A DNA stretch of 64,000 bases from Xanthomonas sp. SI (GCF_014236855.1 NZ_CP051261.1:3906001-3970000), one strand, 5' to 3'. Positions 1 to 11,598 are shown, counted from the first letter of the stretch. Numbers and translations are program-made. Notes: a model not told the origin generated them from the sequence alone.

Positions 1-523
1 ACGGAGCGGCAACGCTCTGGTCGTCGAAGTCAGCGCGGTAGGCCACTTCGGCACGCACGGCAACGCGCTTGTCGAAGGTGGTCTGCAGACCGACGCCGGC
101 CTTGGCGGCAAAGTTGCCGTCCTTGCGCTGGCCCGGGGACACGGCGCCGCCGGTGTCGAACTCTTCTTCCGAACGCTGGTAGCCCAGACCGAACAGCAGG
201 TACGGGTTCCAGCCACGGCCTTCCTGGATGAAGTGGCGACGCAGGTCGAACGAGATGCCGTACTGGCTCCAGTTCAGGTCCTGGTTGGCGTCGAAGTTCG
301 GGTTCTGATAGTTCAGTTCACCGTCGATCGACCAGTTCGGGCTGACGAACTTGCCCAGACCCAGGGTGACGAACGGGGCGTCGTTGGTCAGACGGTCGTT
401 GTCCTGGAAGTTGAAACCGGCCGAACCGGTCAGGTACCAGCGGTCGTCGAATTCCTGTGCGGACGCTGCCTGGGCGACGGCCAGACCGCCCAGCAACGCG
501 GCGGTGAGAATTTTCTTGTTCAT
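1..523 (-). CDS. OmpA-type outer-membrane beta-barrel protein (3' part outside window)
   Basis: The gene reads leftwards off the window edge, so only about the first 174 codons are visible. The start ATG at 523 has an AGGAG-type ribosome site at 532-538. Residues 1-23 form a signal peptide (MNKKILTAALLGG followed by AQAASA), with likely cleavage before QEFDD. The mature part shows alternating strands ending in aromatic residues (RWYLTGSAGFNF, NPYLLFGLGYQR), as in the eight-stranded OmpA barrel. The C-terminal peptidoglycan-binding domain that would confirm an OmpA protein lies outside the window, so an OmpW/OprF-like short porin is the alternative. Probable role: structural outer-membrane protein linking the envelope to peptidoglycan. 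Confidence 0.75.
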   Translation of the reverse strand, partial: MNKKILTAALLGGLAVAQAASAQEFDDRWYLTGSAGFNFQDNDRLTNDAPFVTLGLGKFVSPNWSIDGELNYQNPNFDANQDLNWSQYGISFDLRRHFIQEGRGWNPYLLFGLGYQRSEEEFDTGGAVSPGQRKDGNFAAKAGVGLQTTFDKRVAVRAEVAYRADFDDQSVAAP

Positions 524-797
524 TAATACAGCTCCTTGTTTCGGGGATATAGAAACCGATAGGGCATGGTTCAGTACAGATGTCTCGTCACATCCAGACG
601 GCCGTTCCGCACGCCATCGCCGCGCACATTATGCTCGGCATGGTGAAGACCGCGTTAACAGGCACGTAACATGTGAAACCCACGACCAGACCCTCGGCGG
701 TCGTGGATACACCGTATACAGCTTCATGAAATGATGCAATGCGGCGCTTGGGGCCTGTCGGCGCGTGTAGACAGCGTGCCGGTTTTGTACGGCCGTC
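524..797. other. Intergenic region upstream of the ompA-like gene, with hairpin
   Basis: This 274-bp spacer lies between the ends of the lysR-type gene and the ompA-like start. It holds the ompA-like ribosome site and an 8-bp perfect inverted repeat, CCACGACC at 680-687 with GGTCGTGG at 699-706, loop 11 nt. The hairpin could terminate the leftward lysR transcript, but no long T-run follows it. No convincing gene was seen here. Confidence 0.4.
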
Positions 798-1709
798 TCA
801 CTCCAGGCGCTCCCAAGGCGGCGGATCCGCCAGCTGAACCTGCATGAACTCGACGAAGGCGCGCACCCGCGGCGGCACCAGCCGGCGCTGCGGCATCACC
901 GCGTAGATGCCGGTCTCGGCGATCGTGTACTGCGGCAGCACCTGGCACAGGCGCCCGTGGCGCAGGTCCTCGGCTACATGCCAAACCGAATGCAGGGAAA
1001 TGCCCTGGCCATTGAGTACCGCATCGCGCAGCACTTCGCCGAAGTTGGATTCCAGCGGCCCGCCGACCTTGACCGCGACCTCGCCCTCGGCGCCGTGCAG
1101 GTGCCAGGTGTCCTGGCGGCCTTCGGCGCCGGTCAGCAGCAGGCAGGCGTGCGCGGCCAGGTCCGCCGGGGTGGCCGGTTCGCCGTGGCGGCGCAGGTAG
1201 TCGGGAGCGGCGCACAGCACCCGGCGGTTGCCGGCCAGGCGCCGCGCCACCAGGGTGGAATCGCGCAACGCACCGATCCGGATCGCCAGGTCGAAGCCCT
1301 CGCTGACCAGGTCCACCACGTTGTCGCTCAGGTGCACGCTCAGCCGCATCTGCGGATACAGGGCCATGAACTGCGGCAGCAGCGGCGACACGTACTGGCG
1401 CCCGAACGAGGCCGACATGGTCACCCGCAAGGTGCCGGCGGCGCTGCGGCCGGCTTCGCGCAGGCCGCCGGCCAGCGACTCCAGGTCCTCGACCAGCGCG
1501 CGGCCCTGTTCGGCCAGCTGCAGGCCTTCGGGCGTGGGATGCAGGCGCCGCGTGGTCCGGTGCAGCAGGCGCACGCCGAGATCGCGCTCGAGCCGCTTCA
1601 GCCGCTGGCTGGCAACCGCCACCGACAGGTCAAGGCTGCGCGCCGCGGCGCTGATCGAGCCCAGGTCGAGCACGCGCAGGAACAACGCGATGTCGCCGAT
1701 CCGGTCCAT
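798..1709 (-). CDS. LysR-family transcriptional regulator
   Basis: The 303-residue protein has the usual LysR length and layout. Residues about 1-60 form a winged helix-turn-helix (FLRVLDLGSISAAARSLDLS, then SQRLKRLERDLGVRLLHRTTR), followed by a periplasmic-binding-like effector domain. I chose the ATG at 1709 because MDRIGDIALFLRV matches the canonical LysR N-terminus; an in-frame ATG at 1733 would add eight atypical residues. It is divergent from the MFS/SGNH/AKR/oxidoreductase operon with a 96-bp shared promoter region, so it most likely regulates that operon and itself. The effector cannot be read from the sequence. Confidence 0.9.
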   Translation of the reverse strand: MDRIGDIALFLRVLDLGSISAAARSLDLSVAVASQRLKRLERDLGVRLLHRTTRRLHPTPEGLQLAEQGRALVEDLESLAGGLREAGRSAAGTLRVTMSASFGRQYVSPLLPQFMALYPQMRLSVHLSDNVVDLVSEGFDLAIRIGALRDSTLVARRLAGNRRVLCAAPDYLRRHGEPATPADLAAHACLLLTGAEGRQDTWHLHGAEGEVAVKVGGPLESNFGEVLRDAVLNGQGISLHSVWHVAEDLRHGRLCQVLPQYTIAETGIYAVMPQRRLVPPRVRAFVEFMQVQLADPPPWERLE

Positions 1710-1721
1710 TTTATGGATTCC

Positions 1722-1738
1722 ATTGAAAGTCACTCAAT
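1722..1738. promoter_or_regulatory. Candidate LysR operator, ATTGA-N7-TCAAT
   Basis: A perfect 5+5 bp dyad (ATTGA at 1722-1726, TCAAT at 1734-1738) lies in the 96-bp region between the lysR-type gene and the divergent MFS gene. LysR proteins typically bind T-N11-A interrupted dyads in such positions, and the spacing here fits. Binding by this regulator is inference. Confidence 0.45.
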
Positions 1739-1805
1739 ATCTTGCCAGTTTGTGCTGATAAATCGCGGATCTAGGCTGTGCTCCGTCCCGTCTTCCGGAG
1801 CCGTC

Positions 1806-3044
1806 ATGGCCTCGCTTCCCGCACCTCCGCCAGGCGCCGCGCCGCCGCGGCTACCGCTCGCCCTGTTCGCGCTGACCGCCGGCGCATTCGGCATCGGCAC
1901 AACCGAGTTCGTGATCATGGGCCTGCTGCTGCAGGTCGCTGCCGACCTGCAGGTCAGCGTCCCCGCCGCCGGGCTGCTGATCTCCGGCTATGCGCTGGGC
2001 GTGTTCGTCGGCGCGCCGCTGCTGACCGTGGCCAGCCGGCGCTGGCCGCGCAAGCGGGTGCTGGTGGCGCTGATGCTGGTGTTCACCGCCGGCAACCTGG
2101 CCTGCGCGCTGGCGCCGGACTACGCCACGCTGATGGCGGCGCGGGTGGTCACCTCGCTGGCGCACGGCACCTTCTTCGGCGTCGGCGCGGTAGTCGCCAC
2201 CGGCCTGGTGGCGCCGCAGCGCAAGGCCTCGGCGATCGCCACCATGTTCACCGGGCTCACCGTCGCCACTCTGCTGGGTGTGCCGGCCGGCGCCTGGCTG
2301 GGCCTGCAGTACGGCTGGCGCGCGACGTTCTGGGCGGTGGCGGCGATCGGCCTGCTGGCCACCGTGGTGATCGCCGCGCTGGTCCCGGCCAGCGACGACG
2401 CCGCTCCCACCCTGCCGCTGCGCGACGAACTGCGCGCGGTCGGCCGCGCGCCGGTGCTGCTGGGGCTGGCGACGACCGTGCTCGGCTATGCCGGCGTGTT
2501 CACCGTCTACACCTACATCCAGCCGCTCCTGACCCGGGTCACCGGCCTGGCCGACAGCGCGGTGTCGCCGCTGCTGCTGGTGTTCGGGGTGGGCATGATC
2601 GTCGGCAACGTGTTCGGCGGACGCCTGGCCGATCGCCATCCGCGACAGGCCTTGCCGCTCACCCTGGGCCTGTTGGCGCTGGTGCTGGCGGCGCTGGCCT
2701 TCGCGCTGCGCTCGGCGCCGGCGATGACGCTGGGGGTCGGCCTGCTCGGGGTGGCCGCGTTCGCCACGGTGGCGCCGCTGCAACTGTGGGTGCTGGGCAA
2801 GGCCGGCGACGCCGGGCGGCATCTGGCGTCGAGCCTGAACATCGGCGCGTTCAACCTGGGCAACGCGCTGGGCGCCTGGCTCGGAGGACTGGTGATCGGC
2901 CACGGCGGCAGCCTGGCGCACTTGCCCTGGGCGGCGGCGCTGGTCACCGCGGCCGGCCTGGCGGTGGCGCTGCTGGCGCTGCGGCTGGCGCCCGCATCCG
3001 AACCTGCGCCGGCGGCGGCCTGCGCCGCGGGCGGCGCGGCATGA
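1806..3044 (+). CDS. MFS transporter, DHA1 drug/arabinose-efflux type
   Basis: The 412-residue protein is hydrophobic throughout with about 12 predicted membrane helices, the usual size of the DHA1 (AraJ/YdhP-like) subfamily. The first helix contains GAFGIGTTEFVIMGLL, typical of this group, and a charged loop 2-3 (SRRWPRKRVL) matches MFS motif A loosely. It probably exports a small molecule across the inner membrane by proton antiport; the substrate is unknown. It is the first gene of a four-gene unit facing a LysR regulator, and its stop overlaps the next start (ATGA at 3041-3044), implying translational coupling. Confidence 0.88.
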   Translation: MASLPAPPPGAAPPRLPLALFALTAGAFGIGTTEFVIMGLLLQVAADLQVSVPAAGLLISGYALGVFVGAPLLTVASRRWPRKRVLVALMLVFTAGNLACALAPDYATLMAARVVTSLAHGTFFGVGAVVATGLVAPQRKASAIATMFTGLTVATLLGVPAGAWLGLQYGWRATFWAVAAIGLLATVVIAALVPASDDAAPTLPLRDELRAVGRAPVLLGLATTVLGYAGVFTVYTYIQPLLTRVTGLADSAVSPLLLVFGVGMIVGNVFGGRLADRHPRQALPLTLGLLALVLAALAFALRSAPAMTLGVGLLGVAAFATVAPLQLWVLGKAGDAGRHLASSLNIGAFNLGNALGAWLGGLVIGHGGSLAHLPWAAALVTAAGLAVALLALRLAPASEPAPAAACAAGGAA

Positions 3045-4315
3045 GCCGGCATCTGCGGCAAGCCGCACTGGCCACGACCTTGTTGGGCGCGCTCGCGTTG
3101 CCGGCCGGCGCCGCCGAGCGCGACTGGATCGCGACCTGGCAGGCGAGCCCGCAGCCGCTGTGGGCCGCCGACTTCCCGTTCCCGACCCAGACCCCGTTCA
3201 ACCTGTGGCGGCAGACCGTGCGCCAGGTGGCGCGGATCAGCCTGGGCGGCGAGACGGTGCGGGTGGAACTGTCCAACGCCTACGGCCGCGAGCCGCTGCA
3301 GATCGGCGCCGCGCATCTGGCGCTGGCCGGCGACGGCGCGGCGATCGTGCCCGGCTCGGACCGTGAACTGCGCTTCGGCGGACAGCGCGCGGTGACCATC
3401 CCGCCGGGCGCGCCGGTGCTCAGCGATCCGGTCGCGCTGAGCGTGCCGGACCTGGCCCGGCTCAGCGTCAGCCTGTACCTGCCGCAGCCGACCGCGCCGT
3501 CCACCTTCCATTGGGAAGGCCTGCAGAGCGCCTGGCTGGCCGCAGGCGAGCGCACCGCGGATGCGGCGCTGGACGATGCCACGGCACTGCCGGTGCGGCT
3601 GTTCGTCAGCGGCATCCAGGTGCGCCGCGCCGATGCCGCCGGCGCGGTGGTGGCGCTCGGCGATTCGATCACCGACGGCGCCGCGTCCACCCCGGGCGGC
3701 GACCGGCGCTGGCCGGACCAGTTGGCCACGCGGCTGGCGGCGCAGCGGGTGGCGGTGCTCAACGCCGGCATCTCCGGCGGCCGCGTGCTGCGCGACCGCA
3801 TGGGCAGCAATGCGCTGGCGCGGCTGGATCGCGACGTGCTGGCGCAGCCCGGGGTACGCACGCTGGTGCTGCTGATCGGCATCAACGACATCAGTTGGTA
3901 CGCCACGCCGTTCGCGCCGGACGATGCGCCGGTCTCCGCGCAGGAGCTGATCGCCGGCTACCGGCAACTGCTGCAGCGTGCGCAGGCGCGCGGTCTGCGC
4001 GTGATCGGCGCAACGCTGACCCCGTTCGAGGGCGCATTGCCGGACACGCCGATCCGCGGCTACTACAGCGTAGACAAGGAGCGTGTGCGCCAGCAGGTCA
4101 ACGCGTGGATACGCGATGGCAACGGTTTCGATGCGATCATCGATTTCGACGCCCTGCTCCGCGACCCCGCGCACCCCACCCGCATGCTGCCCGCGTTCGA
4201 TTCCGGCGATCACCTGCACCCCGGCGATGCCGGTTATGCCGCCATGGCCGAGGCCGCCGCGCGCGTGCTCGGCAACACGGCCGACACGCATCGCGCCGCC
4301 GCCTCGCCACGCTGA
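3041..4315 (+). CDS. Exported SGNH/GDSL-type hydrolase
   Basis: The 424-residue protein starts with a signal peptide (MSRHLRQAALATTLLGALAL then PAGAA). A non-catalytic N-terminal beta domain of about 190 residues precedes the SGNH core. Block I reads VALGDSITDGA (nucleophile Ser), block III GINDI (Asn) and block V DHLHPGDAGY (Asp/His). This architecture is seen in secreted esterases of the rhamnogalacturonan-acetylesterase-like group, so it probably removes acyl groups from sugars or small esters in the periplasm. Its start overlaps the MFS stop by 4 bp. The combination with a transporter and two reductases suggests processing of one compound, but the substrate is unknown. Confidence 0.85.
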   Translation: MSRHLRQAALATTLLGALALPAGAAERDWIATWQASPQPLWAADFPFPTQTPFNLWRQTVRQVARISLGGETVRVELSNAYGREPLQIGAAHLALAGDGAAIVPGSDRELRFGGQRAVTIPPGAPVLSDPVALSVPDLARLSVSLYLPQPTAPSTFHWEGLQSAWLAAGERTADAALDDATALPVRLFVSGIQVRRADAAGAVVALGDSITDGAASTPGGDRRWPDQLATRLAAQRVAVLNAGISGGRVLRDRMGSNALARLDRDVLAQPGVRTLVLLIGINDISWYATPFAPDDAPVSAQELIAGYRQLLQRAQARGLRVIGATLTPFEGALPDTPIRGYYSVDKERVRQQVNAWIRDGNGFDAIIDFDALLRDPAHPTRMLPAFDSGDHLHPGDAGYAAMAEAAARVLGNTADTHRAAASPR

Positions 4316-4355
4316 CCGCCCCTCCCTTCCGTTCCCCCGCAAAGGAATCTCCACC

Positions 4356-5390
4356 ATGGAATACCGTCATCTCGGCGCCTCCGGCTTCAAGGTCCCCGTG
4401 CTCAGCTTCGGCACCGGCACCTTCGCCGGCTCGAACGAGTTCTTCGCCGCCTGGGGCAATTCGGACGTGGACCAGGCGCGGCGCCTGATCGACATCTGCC
4501 TGGAGGCCGGGGTCAACCTGTTCGACAGCGCCGACATCTATTCCGGCGGCGCCGCCGAATCGGTGCTGGGCGCGGCGATCAAGGGCCGCCGCGACCAGGT
4601 GCTGATCTCGACCAAGGCCACCTTCCGCTTCGACCCCGACGCTCCGAACAGCGCCGGCTCCTCGCGCTTCCACCTGCTGCGCGCGGTCGACGCCGCGCTC
4701 AAGCGCCTGGACACCGACTACATCGACCTGTTCCAGTTGCACGGCTTCGACGCGAAGACACCGGTGGAAGAAACCCTGTCCACGCTCGACGACCTGGTCC
4801 GGGCCGGCAAGATCCGCTATCTGGGCGTGTCCAATTTCTCCGGCTGGCACCTGATGAAGTCGCTGGCGGTGGCGGATCGCTACGGCTGGTCGCGCTACGT
4901 CGCCAATCAGACCTACTACTCGCTGATCGGCCGCGACTACGAGGAAGAGCTGATGCCGCTGGGGCTGGACCAGGGCGTCGGCGCGGTGGTGTGGAGTCCG
5001 TTGGGCTGGGGCCGGCTGACCGGCAAGATCCGCCGCGGCCAGCCGCTGCCGGACAGCAGCCGCCTGCACAACAGCAAGGTCACCGAGGCCGGCCCGCCGG
5101 TGGAGGACGAGCGCCTGTACCGGGTGATCGACGCACTCGACGCGATCGCCGCCGAGACCGGCAAGAGCGTGCCGCAGATCGCGCTGAACTGGCTGCTGCA
5201 GCGGCCCACGGTGAGCAGCGTCATCATCGGCGCGCGCAACGAGGAACAGTTGCGGCAGAACCTGGGCGCGGTCGGCTGGAATCTCGACGCCGCGCAGGTG
5301 CAACGGCTGGACGCGGCCAGCGCGGTGGTGCCGCCGTATCCGTACTGGCATCAGCGCGGCTTCGCCGAGCGCAATCCGCGGCCGGTGTGA
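4356..5390 (+). CDS. Aldo/keto reductase
   Basis: The 344-residue protein belongs to the NADPH-dependent aldo/keto reductase superfamily with a (beta/alpha)8 barrel. Visible features are MEYRHLGASGFKVPVLSFGT at the N-terminus, the catalytic Asp and Tyr in LFDSADIYSGG, the Lys in STKATF, the His in LFQLHGFD, and the cofactor-binding IIGARNEEQL near the C-terminus. It resembles the YajO/Tas-like bacterial AKRs that reduce aldehydes or methylglyoxal-type carbonyls. It lies 40 bp after the SGNH hydrolase, with an AAAGGAA ribosome site, and precedes another oxidoreductase by 70 bp. A shared mRNA with both is likely. Confidence 0.9.
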   Translation: MEYRHLGASGFKVPVLSFGTGTFAGSNEFFAAWGNSDVDQARRLIDICLEAGVNLFDSADIYSGGAAESVLGAAIKGRRDQVLISTKATFRFDPDAPNSAGSSRFHLLRAVDAALKRLDTDYIDLFQLHGFDAKTPVEETLSTLDDLVRAGKIRYLGVSNFSGWHLMKSLAVADRYGWSRYVANQTYYSLIGRDYEEELMPLGLDQGVGAVVWSPLGWGRLTGKIRRGQPLPDSSRLHNSKVTEAGPPVEDERLYRVIDALDAIAAETGKSVPQIALNWLLQRPTVSSVIIGARNEEQLRQNLGAVGWNLDAAQVQRLDAASAVVPPYPYWHQRGFAERNPRPV

Positions 5391-5460
5391 GCCGAACACG
5401 CCGCACGCCGCAGCAACCGCCACGCACTCCGACCATCGATTCCGCACTCCTGGAGACACC

Positions 5461-6486
5461 ATGAAAGCCGTCGCCCTGACCCGCTACCTGCCGATCGACG
5501 ATCCGCAGTCGCTGTTCGATACAGACCTGCCCACCCCGCCCACCCCCACCGGCTTCGACCTGCTGGTGCGGGTGGAAGCCGTTTCGGTCAATCCGGTCGA
5601 CACCAAGGTGCGCGCGCCCAAGCCGCAGGTGGAAGCGCAGCCCAAGGTGCTGGGCTACGACGCGGCCGGCGTGGTCGAGGCGGTCGGTGCCGATGTCGAG
5701 GGCTTCGAACCCGGCGACGAAGTCTATTACGCCGGCGACATCACCCGTTCCGGCAGCAATGCGCAGTACCAGTTGGTCGACGCGCGCATCGTCGCGCGCA
5801 AGCCGGCGACGCTGGATTTCGCGCAGGCCGCGGCGCTGCCGCTGACCACGCTGACCGCCTGGGAACTGCTGTTCCAGCGCATGCCGTTCGACTTCGACGA
5901 CGAGCGCAACCGCGGCCGCCGGCTGTTGGTGATCGGCGGCGCCGGCGGCGTCGGCTCGATCGCGATCCAGCTGGCGCGGCACGCCGGCTTCGAGGTCATC
6001 GCCACCGCCTCGCGCCAGCAGACCCGCGACTGGTGCCTGCAACTGGGCGCGCAGCACGTGATCGACCATCGCCAGCCGTTGGCGCCGCAGCTGCAGGCGC
6101 TGGGCATCGAACAGGTGGATGCGGCACTGAACCTGGCCGACACCGATCGCTACTGGGACGCGCTCGGCGAACTGATCGCGCCGCAGGGTCACGTCGGCCT
6201 GATCGTGGAACCGGCCGGCGCACTGCGCATCGGCGATCCATACAAGGCCAAGTGCATCGGTATCCACTGGGAAATGATGTTCGCGCGCGCGCGCTTCAAG
6301 ACCGCCGACATGATCGAGCAGCACCGCATCCTGGCGCGCACCGCCAGCCTGATCGACGCCGGCGCGTTACGCACCACCCTGACCGAGACCCTGGCACCGA
6401 TCGACGCGGCCAACCTGCGCGAGGCACATCGGCGGCTGGAATCAGGCAGCACCATCGGCAAGCTGGCGCTGGCCGGCTGGGGCTGA
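5461..6486 (+). CDS. Quinone-oxidoreductase-type zinc-free alcohol dehydrogenase
   Basis: The 341-residue medium-chain dehydrogenase has a GroES-like N-terminal half (VNPVDTKVRAPKP, LGYDAAGVVEAVG) and a Rossmann domain with the nucleotide loop VIGGAGGVGSIAIQLA near residue 160. The structural-zinc cysteines and most catalytic-zinc ligands are absent, as in the quinone reductase / enal reductase branch. It probably uses NADPH to reduce quinones or alpha,beta-unsaturated carbonyls. It is the last gene of the LysR-facing operon. Together with the AKR upstream it would give two-step reduction of an unsaturated aldehyde, which is inference. Confidence 0.88.
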   Translation: MKAVALTRYLPIDDPQSLFDTDLPTPPTPTGFDLLVRVEAVSVNPVDTKVRAPKPQVEAQPKVLGYDAAGVVEAVGADVEGFEPGDEVYYAGDITRSGSNAQYQLVDARIVARKPATLDFAQAAALPLTTLTAWELLFQRMPFDFDDERNRGRRLLVIGGAGGVGSIAIQLARHAGFEVIATASRQQTRDWCLQLGAQHVIDHRQPLAPQLQALGIEQVDAALNLADTDRYWDALGELIAPQGHVGLIVEPAGALRIGDPYKAKCIGIHWEMMFARARFKTADMIEQHRILARTASLIDAGALRTTLTETLAPIDAANLREAHRRLESGSTIGKLALAGWG

Positions 6487-9052
<2,566 letters not shown>

Positions 9053-9147
9053 GCAAGCGTGCCGCGCTGCGGCGGCAGCGATCCCGGCAGGCAGCGCTCG
9101 GCACGGCCGACTTGGTGCTGTCGCATCGCGACGCTATAACGCCGGGG

Positions 9148-10467
9148 ATGCAACGGACCTCGCCCGCTCCGCTACAGACCCAGCCATCGCTGCCGCGCAC
9201 CGCGCTGGCGGCGTATGCCTGCGCGCATTTCGGCAAGAGCCTGCTGTGGTACGCCAGCGAACTGCTGCTGATCTATTCGTTGACCGAACACACCGGACTG
9301 GGCGCGGCCGCCGCCGGACTGGTGCTGGCGCTGGGCCTGCTGGTCAGCGCAGCGATCGGTCTCGGCGCCGGCTGGAGCTTGCGCCGGCGCTTGCGCGAGG
9401 TGACCAGCAGCGGGCACCTGCAATGGCTCGGCCTGAGCGCAGCGGCGCTGGCGCTGCTGCTGGTGTTCGCCGCGCCGCTGCTGCCGGCGCCGCTGCGGCT
9501 GGGCTACGTGCTGGTGCTCAGCCTGCTGTTCCGCATCGCCTACGCCGTCTGCGACGTAGCGCAGAACACCTTGCTGAGCCTGGTGCGTTGGCCATGGCGC
9601 GGTCACGACGGTGCCAGCGCGTTGCGACTGGCCGGCAGCGGCATCGCGGCGCTGCTGATCAGCGCGATGGTTGGCGCGATGCTGGCGCGGGGCGCCGGCG
9701 GCGCGGCCTTCGCACTGCAGGCCAGCGCCCTGTTGGCCGCAGTGGCTGTGGTGTGCGCATGGCAGCTGCGACGCGTACTAACGCGAGGTGGCGCGCCGCT
9801 TCCGTGCGCCACCCCCGGCGCGCCGACGTGCCCCGAGCCGGCGCCGTACTGGCGCGCGATTCCCTGGCAACCGCTGCTGCTGATCGCCGCGATCTCGTTG
9901 ACCCTGCCCGCCTTCACCAAACTGGCGCCGTACGTGGCCGCCTACGGCCTGCTGTCGCCAGGCTGGGGCAGCGCGGTGCTGATCGCCTATGCGCTGGGGT
10001 CGGTGCTGGTGCAACCGCTGGCGGCGCGGTTGGGCCGGCGGCATTCGCCGCAACAACGGCTGGCCTGGCTCGGCACGGCACTGCTGCTGAGCGCGCCGCT
10101 GTTCGCGCTGGCGCTGCCGGCACGGCCGCAGCTGAGCCTGCTGGCGGCAGCATGGATCGGCGCGATCGGCGGCAGCAGCGGCCAGCTCGTCTGGGCCTGG
10201 CACGCGCAGCTGACCGCCGAGCGCGGGGTCGCCCAGCACGCGCTGTGCTTTGCCGCGCTGGTGGCCAGCGCGCAGGTGGCGCTGGCCGCCGGCATCGCCG
10301 TGATCGGTCTGTTGCTGGGCGCGGTGGATTACCGCGAGAGCCATTGCCAGCTGCTGCGCTGGGCGATGGCGGCTGGTCCACTGGCCTGCGGCGCGCTGTG
10401 CCTGCTGTTGGCGCTGCTGGCCGGGCGCCGCCCGCTCAGACGAAGAAAGCTCGCTGCAATGGCATGA
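9148..10467 (+). CDS. MFS-like membrane transporter
   Basis: The 439-residue protein is an integral membrane protein with about 11-12 predicted helices. The N-terminal helix FGKSLLWYASELLLIYSLTEH resembles the start of GPH-type sugar/cation symporters and of distant MFS exporters. No diagnostic substrate motif was recognised. The ATG at 9148 directly precedes a short hydrophilic stretch before helix 1 and is preceded by GGGG as a possible ribosome site. Its 3' end overlaps the 3' end of the convergent ROK gene by 32 bp, an unusual tail-to-tail arrangement. Whether it belongs functionally with fadH or with the ROK/TonB locus is not determinable. Confidence 0.75.
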   Translation: MQRTSPAPLQTQPSLPRTALAAYACAHFGKSLLWYASELLLIYSLTEHTGLGAAAAGLVLALGLLVSAAIGLGAGWSLRRRLREVTSSGHLQWLGLSAAALALLLVFAAPLLPAPLRLGYVLVLSLLFRIAYAVCDVAQNTLLSLVRWPWRGHDGASALRLAGSGIAALLISAMVGAMLARGAGGAAFALQASALLAAVAVVCAWQLRRVLTRGGAPLPCATPGAPTCPEPAPYWRAIPWQPLLLIAAISLTLPAFTKLAPYVAAYGLLSPGWGSAVLIAYALGSVLVQPLAARLGRRHSPQQRLAWLGTALLLSAPLFALALPARPQLSLLAAAWIGAIGGSSGQLVWAWHAQLTAERGVAQHALCFAALVASAQVALAAGIAVIGLLLGAVDYRESHCQLLRWAMAAGPLACGALCLLLALLAGRRPLRRRKLAAMA

Positions 10468-11557
10468 GCGCCGCGCCCAGGGTCACCGCGTCGCCGGCGG
10501 CACCGGCGATGCGCAGTTCCGGCAGCGGCGGCGCCAGCCCATGCCGGTTGGGTGCGCGCGGGATGCGGATGCGTTCGATCAGGCGTTCGCCGATCGGCGC
10601 CGGCAGGCGTCCGCCGATGACGATCGCCTGCGGATCCAGGGTGTAGGCCAGGTACGCGCACAGCTGCGAGAACGGCGCTGCGGCCAGCTCCAGCCAGGCG
10701 TCCACGCCCGGGCTGTGCGGGCCGATGTCGGCCAGCATCTGCTCGACGCCGGCGTAGCCCTGCCCGGCCGCGCGCACCAGGGCCAGCAAGGCGTCCAGGT
10801 TCGGATAGGCCATGCCGGCGACGGTCCAGATGCCGCCGAACTCGCCGGCGTTGCCGCGATGGCCGCGGAACAGCCTGCCGTCGGCGATGATGCCGCCGCC
10901 GAAGCCGTTGGTCAGGTGCAGATAGGCGAAGTCGCGGCAGTCGCGGCCGACCCCGTACAGGCTCTCGGCCACCGCCGCCGCCGCGCCGTCGTTCTCCACC
11001 GTGACCGCGCAGCCCAGCGCCTCTTCCAGGATCGGCCCCAGCTCGACCTGGGTCCAGTCTTCCAGCGCCGGCGGCCCGGCCATCTGCTGGCCCTGACCGG
11101 TGAAGAAGGCCGAGATCGCCATGCCCGCGCCGACCACCCGCGCCGGATCCACGCCGGTTTCGGCCAGCAGTTCCTCGCGGAACCGCAGCAACTGCGCCAG
11201 CACCGGGGCGCGCCGCATGTCGGCCAGGCCGACGCGGCGCTGGCCGCGCACCGCGCCGGCGAAATCGACCAGCGCCATCGCCACCACGTCGCCCATCAGG
11301 CCGATGCCTAACGCGTAGGCGTAGTCCGGCGACAGGCGCACATCGACGCTGGGGTTGCCGCGCCCGCCGGCAGCGCGCGCGCTGAGCTGCACCATCCTGT
11401 CCTGCACGAAGCCCTGCAGCAGGCGCGCGACCGTGGGCTGCGACAGGCCCAGCTCGCGACTCAGCACCGCCTGGGTCTGCACCCCGGCCTTGAACACACG
11501 GTCGAGCAACTGGCGGCCGCCGGCGCTGACGCGCGGCGGGAAATCGGCATGGAGCAT
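10436..11557 (-). CDS. ROK-family transcriptional regulator with degenerate sugar-kinase domain
   Basis: The 373-residue protein has an N-terminal winged helix (RQLLDRVFKAGVQTQAVLSREL then LSQPTVARLL) followed by a ROK fold (LALIDFAG-like strand, ENDGAAAAVAE, FGGGIIADGRLFRG, NAGEFGG, PQAIVIGGRL). The phosphate-binding DxGGT motif and the zinc-binding His/CxCGxxGC set of active ROK kinases are missing, so it should sense a ligand rather than phosphorylate it. NagC/Mlc/XylR-type regulators have this layout. It is divergent from a TonB-dependent receptor with 109 bp between the two starts, which strongly suggests it controls uptake of the receptor's substrate. Confidence 0.88.
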   Translation of the reverse strand: MLHADFPPRVSAGGRQLLDRVFKAGVQTQAVLSRELGLSQPTVARLLQGFVQDRMVQLSARAAGGRGNPSVDVRLSPDYAYALGIGLMGDVVAMALVDFAGAVRGQRRVGLADMRRAPVLAQLLRFREELLAETGVDPARVVGAGMAISAFFTGQGQQMAGPPALEDWTQVELGPILEEALGCAVTVENDGAAAAVAESLYGVGRDCRDFAYLHLTNGFGGGIIADGRLFRGHRGNAGEFGGIWTVAGMAYPNLDALLALVRAAGQGYAGVEQMLADIGPHSPGVDAWLELAAAPFSQLCAYLAYTLDPQAIVIGGRLPAPIGERLIERIRIPRAPNRHGLAPPLPELRIAGAAGDAVTLGAALMPLQRAFFV

Positions 11558-11598
11558 GGGACGGCGCGGACCAGAAGTGGATGTGCCGCAACGCTAGC

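Noticed and set aside
957..1805. Upstream extension of the MFS gene across the lysR-type gene
   Set aside because: It is an in-frame run-through antisense to lysR; the MFS N-terminus at 1806 fits the family.
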